A DNA stretch of 64,000 nucleotides, taken from Polynucleobacter sp. GWA2_45_21 (lineage in GTDB: Bacteria; Pseudomonadota; Gammaproteobacteria; Burkholderiales; Burkholderiaceae). Positions 58,826 to 64,000 of this stretch are shown here, piece by piece; position 1 is the first letter of the stretch; the number at the start of each line of letters is the position of its first letter. Location of the stretch: assembly GCF_001830325.1 (NCBI RefSeq), contig NZ_MHZG01000007.1, positions 28,326-92,325 of the forward strand, given 5' to 3'. Under the pieces are notes generated by a model. It searched no databases. It saw only the letters and a list, made by a program, of their open reading frames with translations, and was not told the origin of the DNA. A program made the position numbers and the translations under genes.

Positions 58826-59632
58826 TTAGTCCTTGGGTTTAAAGGTCAGCTTAACTTCTCTTTGAGGAATTTTGCCATTGTCGTCTTTTGGGAGACTCTC
58901 CGCACGGGTTAATGCAAGCAATACTGCGCGATCCCAGCCAGCATTACCGCTAGAGGTGATGAGATCAGTGCTTAAGATTGCGCCATCGGGAGCGAGATTA
59001 ACTTTAACGACAGCTGCTGGATTACCGCTAATAGACTCTGGATTAAAGACAATCAAAGGCTTTACCTTTTTAATGACTTTATCGGTCCAGCCAGGGGGCG
59101 CGTTGCCACCACCACCAACGCCGCTGCCACTCGTGCCACCACTACCGCCTTCAGCTCCAGCCGCAGCACGAAGACGAGCTAGTTGGTCTGCACGGACTTT
59201 CTCGGCAGCAGCATTAGCCTTGGTTTCTGCGGGTGCTGCCGCTTTCGGAGCCTCAGCTTTTTTGGGCTTCTCTTTTTCCTTCTCCTTAGGTGGAGTAGGT
59301 TTGGCTGGAGGAACTGGCTTAGGCGTTTCTTTCACCTCTTTTTTCGGAGGCTCTTTTTCAACCTTCTTTTTCTTGATGGCGATGTCAGCTGCTTCTTCTT
59401 TCATCTCTGTTTTAATTTCAGGAACGACAGGAGTCTCTACCTGCTGACTGGCATCCCATAGCTCCACTTCAACACCTGAGGGGGTGGAGTTGTTCCAGCT
59501 AATGCCGATTACCAAAAATGCAAGTAAACCTAAGTGCGCAGCAAGTGAGAAACTGAAAGCGCGTTTAGTGCTTTCGTTTTTAGTCAGGCGGCCTCGAGAA
59601 AAGGTCGAGTGAAAAGTCTGTGCGCTATTCAT
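58826..59632 (-). CDS. tolA: TolA, inner-membrane/periplasmic spanning protein
   Basis: The 268-residue protein has one N-terminal membrane segment (about 26-46). A Lys/Glu/Pro/Ala-rich domain (about 70-155) spans the periplasm, a Gly/Ser linker with GGSGGTSGSG follows, and a TonB-like C-terminal domain ends near REVKLTFKPKD. The central domain is shorter than in E. coli TolA (421 residues). It lies 19 bases after tolR and 3 bases before tolB in the operon. Confidence 0.92.
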   Translation of the reverse strand: MNSAQTFHSTFSRGRLTKNESTKRAFSFSLAAHLGLLAFLVIGISWNNSTPSGVEVELWDASQQVETPVVPEIKTEMKEEAADIAIKKKKVEKEPPKKEVKETPKPVPPAKPTPPKEKEKEKPKKAEAPKAAAPAETKANAAAEKVRADQLARLRAAAGAEGGSGGTSGSGVGGGGNAPPGWTDKVIKKVKPLIVFNPESISGNPAAVVKVNLAPDGAILSTDLITSSGNAGWDRAVLLALTRAESLPKDDNGKIPQREVKLTFKPKD

Positions 59633-59651
59633 GAATAAAAGACAAAGAGAC

Positions 59652-60071
59652 TTACTGACTCTTCACGGCAAGACCAACACGCTTCACGCCATTTTCTTTT
59701 AGTTTGGACATCACATCCATCACGACTTCATATTTAATGGATTTATCTGCAGCGAGTACAACAGGTTGTTCGGCGGACCTCTCTGCTTGTGAGCGTGCAA
59801 ACGCGCCGAGCTCAAATTTATTTAAAGTCTGAACGGGATCGCCATCTTTGCGCACGATGACATTTTCATTGGCATCGATTGTTAAGAAGACTGGCGGTAG
59901 CGATTGCACTTTTGCGCCACCAACTGTTGGGAGATTGACCACGCCTGGATTGACCATGGGCGCAGTGACCATAAAGATGACAAGTAATACCAGCATCACA
60001 TCGATGTAGGGCACCACATTAATGTCGGACATTGCCCGACGCTTAGAAGATCTTCTGAGTGAGCCAGCCAT
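59652..60071 (-). CDS. tolR: TolR, ExbD-family proton-channel component
   Basis: The 139-residue protein has one membrane helix (PYIDVMLVLLVIFMVTAPMV) with the conserved Asp near residue 24, which takes part in proton-driven motion with TolQ. An ExbD-type periplasmic domain (VVLAADKSIKYEVVMDVMSKL) follows. The basic N terminus RRSSKRRAMSDINVV is typical. It starts 2 bases after the tolQ stop. Confidence 0.95.
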   Translation of the reverse strand: MAGSLRRSSKRRAMSDINVVPYIDVMLVLLVIFMVTAPMVNPGVVNLPTVGGAKVQSLPPVFLTIDANENVIVRKDGDPVQTLNKFELGAFARSQAERSAEQPVVLAADKSIKYEVVMDVMSKLKENGVKRVGLAVKSQ

Positions 60072-60073
60072 GC

Positions 60074-60730
60074 TTATTTACCTGCGGTCTGACGTTGCAA
60101 GATATTGGTGAACTCTTCAATAAAGGTTTCAAAGCGAATTGCCAGGCGATCCACATCCGTTGCAGCGCGGTTGTAGGCGACCACCGCAGGAATCGCAGCA
60201 AATAGACCAATCGCGGTTGCAACCAGTGCTTCAGCAATACCTGGGGCCACAGCTGCCAGGGTGGCATTTTGAACGTTGGCCAAACCGCGGAAAGCATGCA
60301 TGATTCCCCAAACCGTCCCAAAAAGGCCGATATAGGGTGAGACCGATCCTACCGAGGCTAAAAATGGCAGATTGGCTTCCAGCATGTCCATTTCACGTTG
60401 GTAGGTAGCTTTCATGGCGCGGCGTGCAGCATCAATTTCACGGACTTTCATGAACTCCTGCATGCCGGCCTCAAAGATATGCTCTAGAACCGCATCACTA
60501 CGGGTATTGCGCTGAGCGGCTTCTAGGAGGGTGCCAAGGTCGCCACCTGACCAAAAATCACGCTCAAAACGCTCTGTATCGCGTCGGACGCCCCGCAAAA
60601 TGGCGGTTTTCTTAAAAATGATGGTCCAAGAGGCTACCGACATCCCCAGTAATAACAACATTACTAACTGGACTAATAGGCTGGCATTAAGGACTAGAGA
60701 GAGGAATGAGAGGTCTTGAGTAGGTGTCAT
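60074..60730 (-). CDS. tolQ: TolQ, ExbB/MotA-family proton-channel component
   Basis: The 218-residue inner-membrane protein has three helices (about 10-32, 120-142 and 162-184) and the family block LPFLASVGSVSPYIGLFGTV with IGLFAAIPAVVAYNR. It powers TolA with TolR. It heads the tolQRAB block and is divergent from glyA with 76 bases between starts. The ybgC thioesterase gene that often precedes tolQ is not here. Confidence 0.95.
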   Translation of the reverse strand: MTPTQDLSFLSLVLNASLLVQLVMLLLLGMSVASWTIIFKKTAILRGVRRDTERFERDFWSGGDLGTLLEAAQRNTRSDAVLEHIFEAGMQEFMKVREIDAARRAMKATYQREMDMLEANLPFLASVGSVSPYIGLFGTVWGIMHAFRGLANVQNATLAAVAPGIAEALVATAIGLFAAIPAVVAYNRAATDVDRLAIRFETFIEEFTNILQRQTAGK

Positions 60731-60806
60731 GATGGATTTTGTATGATGTAGGTTGATTTTACTAAGTTAATTTACTCAGCAATCCAACTTCATCAGGATT
60801 ATCACT

Positions 60807-62051
60807 ATGTTTGACCGTCAAAACACTTTAGCCAAAACCGACCCAGAATTGTGGGCAGCCATTCAGAACGAAAATAAGCGTCAGGAAGACCATATTGAGC
60901 TGATTGCTTCTGAGAACTATACCTCGCCAGCAGTCATGCAGGCGCAGGGCTCTCAGTTGACTAATAAGTACGCTGAAGGTTATCCAGGTAAGCGTTATTA
61001 CGGCGGTTGCGAGTTTGTGGACGTTGCTGAGCAATTGGCGATTGATCGCGTTAAGGCCTTGTTTGGTGCTGAAGCAGCAAACGTTCAGCCGCATTGCGGT
61101 GCATCTGCTAACCAAGCGGTGTTCTTGGCCTTCTTGAAGCCTGGAGATACCTTCATGGGTATGAGTTTGGCTGAAGGTGGTCATTTGACTCACGGCATGG
61201 CTCTCAATATGAGCGGTAAGTGGTTCAACCCAATCGCTTACGGCTTAGATAAAAATGAAGAGATCGATTACGAGCAAATGGAACGTTTGGCTCGTGAGCA
61301 CAAGCCAAAATTAATCATTGCTGGTGCTTCTGCTTATTCTAGAAAAATTGATTTCGAGCGTATCGGCAAATTGGCCAAAGAAGTGGGCGCGATTTTCATG
61401 GTGGACATGGCTCACTATGCTGGCTTAGTTGCTGCAGGTGTTTATCCAAACCCTGTTCCCCACGCTGATATTGTGACTTCAACAACGCATAAGAGTTTGC
61501 GTGGCCCCCGTGGCGGCATCATTCTCATGAAAGCTGAGCATGAGAAAGTGATTAATTCCGCAGTGTTCCCTGGCTTGCAAGGCGGTCCATTAATGCACGT
61601 GATTGCTGCTAAGGCTGCAGCCTTCAAGGAAGCATTAGAGCCTGGCTTTAAGGACTATCAAAAGCAGGTAGTTGCCAATGCAAAGGCCTTGGCTGAGACT
61701 TTGATTGAGCGTGGTCTGCGCATTGTTTCTGGTGGTACAGATTCGCATGTGATGCTGGTAGATTTACGTGCCAAGAAAATGACGGGTAAAGAAGCTGAGC
61801 GAGTTCTGGGTGAAGCCCACATTACCTGCAATAAGAACGGCATTCCAAATGACCCAGAAAAACCTATGGTGACTAGCGGTATTCGTTTGGGTTCACCTGC
61901 TATGACAACCCGTGGCTTTAAAGAGGCGGAAGCACGTCAGGTTGGTAATTTCATTGCGGATGTTTTAGATAATCCAAATGATGCTGACAATATCGCTAAG
62001 GTGCGCGCTCAGGTAGCTGAGTTGACTAAGCGCTTCCCAGTTTACGGCTAA
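60807..62051 (+). CDS. glyA: Serine hydroxymethyltransferase
   Basis: Interconverts serine and glycine and charges tetrahydrofolate with a one-carbon unit. The 414-residue PLP enzyme shows [46 protein letters not shown] and the PLP lysine in [14 protein letters not shown]. Full length. It is followed by nrdR after 11 bases, a conserved pair in this order. Confidence 0.98.
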   Translation: MFDRQNTLAKTDPELWAAIQNENKRQEDHIELIASENYTSPAVMQAQGSQLTNKYAEGYPGKRYYGGCEFVDVAEQLAIDRVKALFGAEAANVQPHCGASANQAVFLAFLKPGDTFMGMSLAEGGHLTHGMALNMSGKWFNPIAYGLDKNEEIDYEQMERLAREHKPKLIIAGASAYSRKIDFERIGKLAKEVGAIFMVDMAHYAGLVAAGVYPNPVPHADIVTSTTHKSLRGPRGGIILMKAEHEKVINSAVFPGLQGGPLMHVIAAKAAAFKEALEPGFKDYQKQVVANAKALAETLIERGLRIVSGGTDSHVMLVDLRAKKMTGKEAERVLGEAHITCNKNGIPNDPEKPMVTSGIRLGSPAMTTRGFKEAEARQVGNFIADVLDNPNDADNIAKVRAQVAELTKRFPVYG

Positions 62052-62062
62052 GAAAGTATTCA

Positions 62063-62509
62063 TTGCGCTGTCCCTTTTGTCATAACGACGATACCCAGGT
62101 ACTCGATACCCGGGTATCTGATGAGGGCGATACGATTCGCCGCCGTCGCCGTTGCGCTAAGTGCGATAAGCGTTTTACTACTTATGAGCGAGTAGAGTTA
62201 GTTCTTCCCGCAATTGTTAAAAAGAACGGTAGTCGGGTTGAATATAGTCACGACAAGTTGGTTAGCTCCGTCAAGCTTGCATTACGCAAGCGACCCGTTT
62301 CTTCTGACTCCGTTGATGAATCCATTGCGCGGATTGAAGAGAAGTTACTCAGCCTTGGAGAAAAAGAGATTCCGAGCGAGCGAGTTGGTGAACTGGTGAT
62401 GCGTGAACTCAAGCGCTTAGATAAGGTAGCTTACATTCGTTTTGCCTCGGTCTATCGAAGCTTTGCGGATATTGAATCTTTTGAGAGTGCGCTTAAAGAG
62501 TTAAAGTGA
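62063..62509 (+). CDS. nrdR: Transcriptional repressor NrdR, TTG start
   Basis: Represses ribonucleotide reductase genes in response to bound ATP/dATP. The 148-residue protein has the N-terminal zinc ribbon (CPFC at residues 3-6 and CAKCDKRF further on) and an ATP-cone ([16 protein letters not shown] through [13 protein letters not shown]). The conserved MRCPFC start maps to TTG at 62063; no ATG or GTG is available in frame. The C terminus is complete. Confidence 0.96.
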   Translation: MRCPFCHNDDTQVLDTRVSDEGDTIRRRRRCAKCDKRFTTYERVELVLPAIVKKNGSRVEYSHDKLVSSVKLALRKRPVSSDSVDESIARIEEKLLSLGEKEIPSERVGELVMRELKRLDKVAYIRFASVYRSFADIESFESALKELK

Positions 62510-62520
62510 AGCCTCAATCT

Positions 62521-62676
62521 ATGCAAGACCTACCTAACTTTAATATTCTTGATTATCTAAAGAGTGAAGAAGATATTGCTGGATACATGCAAGCCGTTTT
62601 ACAAGATGGTGATCCAGAATTATTGGCCGCCGCTTTTTTAGATGTTGAAGAGGCTAGGCGAGACCTGCAAAGTTAA
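62521..62676 (+). CDS. Short antitoxin-like ORF (HI1420/HigA-like N-terminal part)
   Basis: A 51-residue ORF whose middle (DYLKSEEDIAGYMQAVLQDG and DPELLAAAFLDVEEAR) resembles the first half of addiction-module antidotes of the HI1420 type, where this region precedes a helix-turn-helix. Here the frame stops before any DNA-binding part, 26 bases from the end of an IS element. It may be a truncated antitoxin left by the insertion or a short stand-alone protein. No clear ribosome site or toxin is seen. It starts 11 bases after nrdR. Confidence 0.5.
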   Translation: MQDLPNFNILDYLKSEEDIAGYMQAVLQDGDPELLAAAFLDVEEARRDLQS

Positions 62677-62733
62677 ATGGTTAATAAAAAAGGACTGCAT
62701 ATTGAGCTGACCCACAAAAGTTGGACAGTTTAT

Positions 62734-63534
62734 TTAGCTTAGCACGCGGGATTGAGTTCGGTAATTTACCGGGCTCAATCCCTTTAGTTTTTGTTTGATC
62801 CGATCATGGTTGTAGTAGTCGATATATTCCTTTAGCTGTGCTTTAAATGACTCGATAGTCTCAAACTTCTGTTGGTAGAAGAACTCGGTTTTCATCATCC
62901 CAAACCAGTTCTCCATGACGGCGTTATCTAAGCAATTGCCTTTCCTGGACATGCTCTGAGTAATTCCTTGCTTGTAAAGGGCCTGCTGATAAATCCCCAT
63001 TTGGTATTGCCAACCCTGATCTGAGTGCAACATTGGCTTCTCAGCCCCAGTAAGTCGCTTAAAGGCTTTAGTAAGCATGGTACTCACCATGGCGATCTGT
63101 GGACGGTCGGCAATCTCATACGAGATGATCTCTTGGTTATACAGATCCAAGATGGGTGAGAGATAGACCTTCTCACCCTTGATATTGAACTCGGTCACAT
63201 CAGTGACCCACTTTTGATTAGGTTTGCTAGCTACAAAGTGGCGCTCCAGTAAGTTGGGGGCTGCCTTACCCACAGACCCCTTATAAGACTGATAGCGCTT
63301 AGGACGAACGGTGGATTTGAGTCCCAGTTGTCCCATGAGCTTTTGTACCGTCTTAGGATCGAGGTAGCGCTGCTGATTACCCAACTCCAAATGGACTCGC
63401 CGATAACCATAGCGACCCTTGTGGCGATGGTAGATGGCGCTGATCTGCGCCTTAACTGCAAGATAGGGGTCGGTCTGCTGACTAAGCCTTATCTGATAGT
63501 AATACACACTTCTGGCCATCTTGGTGACAGCCAA
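62734..63534 (-). CDS. IS3-family transposase OrfB (DDE integrase core)
   Basis: The catalytic part of the transposase. It has an HTH_21-type start (ISAIYHRHKGRYGYRRVHLE), then the DDE core: Asp in WVTDVTEFN, Asp in MLHSDQGWQYQ and Glu in DNAVMENWFGMMKTEF. The C terminus IDYYNHDRIKQKLKGLSPV is complete, so catalysis should be intact. The TTG at 63534 is only a nominal start. The frame is open up to 63606 in the -1 register relative to orfA, and the active protein is probably the OrfAB fusion. Confidence 0.93.
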   Translation of the reverse strand: MAVTKMARSVYYYQIRLSQQTDPYLAVKAQISAIYHRHKGRYGYRRVHLELGNQQRYLDPKTVQKLMGQLGLKSTVRPKRYQSYKGSVGKAAPNLLERHFVASKPNQKWVTDVTEFNIKGEKVYLSPILDLYNQEIISYEIADRPQIAMVSTMLTKAFKRLTGAEKPMLHSDQGWQYQMGIYQQALYKQGITQSMSRKGNCLDNAVMENWFGMMKTEFFYQQKFETIESFKAQLKEYIDYYNHDRIKQKLKGLSPVNYRTQSRVLS

Positions 63535-63572
63535 GATGAGCTGCAGGGGGTATTGCTGCCTTAACTCAGTAA

Positions 63573-64000
63573 TTACTTGGGCTTGTTCTTGCTTGCCAAG
63601 TGCTTTTGCTGGGCTAAGGCCTCGAGCTTTTTTAGGTAATCAATCTCCACTCTACGGTACTCAAGCTCTTGCATGAGCTCTTGCGGAGTCATTTGGGTCA
63701 CCGGCTTATTAGTCGGAATAAATGGTTTGAAGGGTTTTGACATCGGTGGCCGTCCCTTAGGCTTAGGTTCTAGGGCTGTAATACCGCCTTCATTGTAGAG
63801 GCGTTGCCATTGACCAATCGTGCTGGGGGCTGGGATATTAAAGTGGGCTGCCGCTTGATTAATGGAGAGCTGGTGCTGCTCCATATACTGCAAGACGGAG
63901 AGCTTGAAGGTGGCCGTGTACTGGACATAAGACCTATGAAGACTACGTAGACCATGGGCCTTAAAGGCATGGACCCATTTGCGAACATAGGCATATTTAA
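63573..64000 (-). CDS. IS3-family OrfA, N terminus beyond the window
   Basis: The DNA-binding part of the transposase. The frame is open from the window edge: KYAYVRKWVHAFKAHGLRSL, then YTATFKLSVLQYMEQHQLSI and a helix-turn-helix with AAAHFNIPAPSTIGQWQRLY. A Pro-rich linker follows (PKPKGRPPMSKPFKP). A C-terminal leucine-zipper-like helix (ELMQELEYRRVEIDYLKKLE) ends at TAA 63573. An internal ATG at 63893 is not the true start because conserved sequence continues upstream. Confidence 0.88.
   Translation of the reverse strand, partial: KYAYVRKWVHAFKAHGLRSLHRSYVQYTATFKLSVLQYMEQHQLSINQAAAHFNIPAPSTIGQWQRLYNEGGITALEPKPKGRPPMSKPFKPFIPTNKPVTQMTPQELMQELEYRRVEIDYLKKLEALAQQKHLASKNKPK
63575..63606 (-). 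promoter_or_regulatory. Probable -1 programmed frameshift site of the IS
   Basis: On the coding strand the orfA codons CAA AAG contain an A_AAG slippery tetramer (63606-63603). A stem follows at once: ACTTGG (63601-63596) with CCAAGT (63580-63575), extended by a G-C pair past a bulge. A -1 slip here joins orfA to the orfB frame, which has no stop until 62734. Confidence 0.65.

Larger units (their letters stand above)
62703..64000 (-). mobile_element. IS3-family (IS150-type) insertion sequence, right part off the window
   Basis: The left boundary is set by the terminal sequence starting TGAGCTGACCCACAAAAGTT at 62703, which resembles the end of IS150-group elements. Two overlapping transposase frames, orfA and orfB, run leftwards from the window edge with a -1 frameshift arrangement. 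The other end and the target duplication lie beyond 64000. The element lies just after the short antitoxin-like ORF downstream of nrdR. Confidence 0.9.

Noticed and set aside
58872..59461. Long plus-strand frames opposite tolA
   Set aside because: They are low-complexity mirror frames of the Lys/Glu/Ala-rich tolA region with no start site or recognisable domain.

Overview
The window looks like chromosomal DNA of a betaproteobacterium of the family Burkholderiaceae, most probably a Polynucleobacter-type freshwater bacterium. The support is a middling G+C content, gene neighbourhoods typical of the order (fur / bamE-dapB, yqgE-ruvX-pyrR-pyrB, tolQRAB-pal-cpoB-queC, glyA-nrdR), and dense packing with short spacers. 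The genus assignment is an inference from layout and protein style, not from a database search. I see no rRNA, tRNA or CRISPR array.

Layout. 1-5.5 kb: end of aroE, mtgA, pyrF, corA, then the overlapping thiL-pgpA-pncC operon. 5.6-12.7 kb: central metabolism (malic enzyme fused to a phosphotransacetylase-like domain, transketolase, GAPDH) with an orphan barstar-like gene and rsmE. 12.7-24 kb: fur / bamE-dapB-leuS-lptE-holA-proA, hemJ, an RNA methyltransferase, rubredoxin and hemL. 24-27.4 kb: apaH, photolyase and a YdcF-like protein. 27.4-30 kb: yqgE-ruvX-pyrR-pyrB.

30-42 kb is a surface-glycan locus. It holds six glycosyltransferase-like genes, an O-antigen ligase/polymerase-like membrane protein, the complete dTDP-L-rhamnose pathway (rfbBDAC) and heptosyltransferase waaC. 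Two of the transferases form a block on the opposite strand. tolC, uppP, a DUF2721 membrane protein, trmB and gabD follow.

47.4-53.4 kb holds the riboflavin genes in two opposed blocks: ribBX-ribH-nusB on the minus strand and ribD-ribE on the plus strand. A four-gene set of short pseudopilin-like proteins lies between them. 53.3-62.7 kb is a toxin-antitoxin-rich stretch laid over housekeeping genes. It contains a frameshifted Phd/YefM antitoxin remnant, an intact higBA pair, an Xre-RES pair sitting inside the tol-pal operon between tolB and pal, and a small antitoxin-like ORF next to an IS3-family (IS150-type) element that runs off the right edge.

The observations most worth following up are: the Xre-RES module splitting tol-pal; a higBA promoter whose -35/-10 spacer is a perfect palindrome and which predicts a leaderless mRNA; the phd remnant broken in a homopolymer; the pseudopilin operon in which two members appear to have lost their leader peptides; the RibBA protein with a degenerate GTP cyclohydrolase II half; and the composition of the glycan locus.
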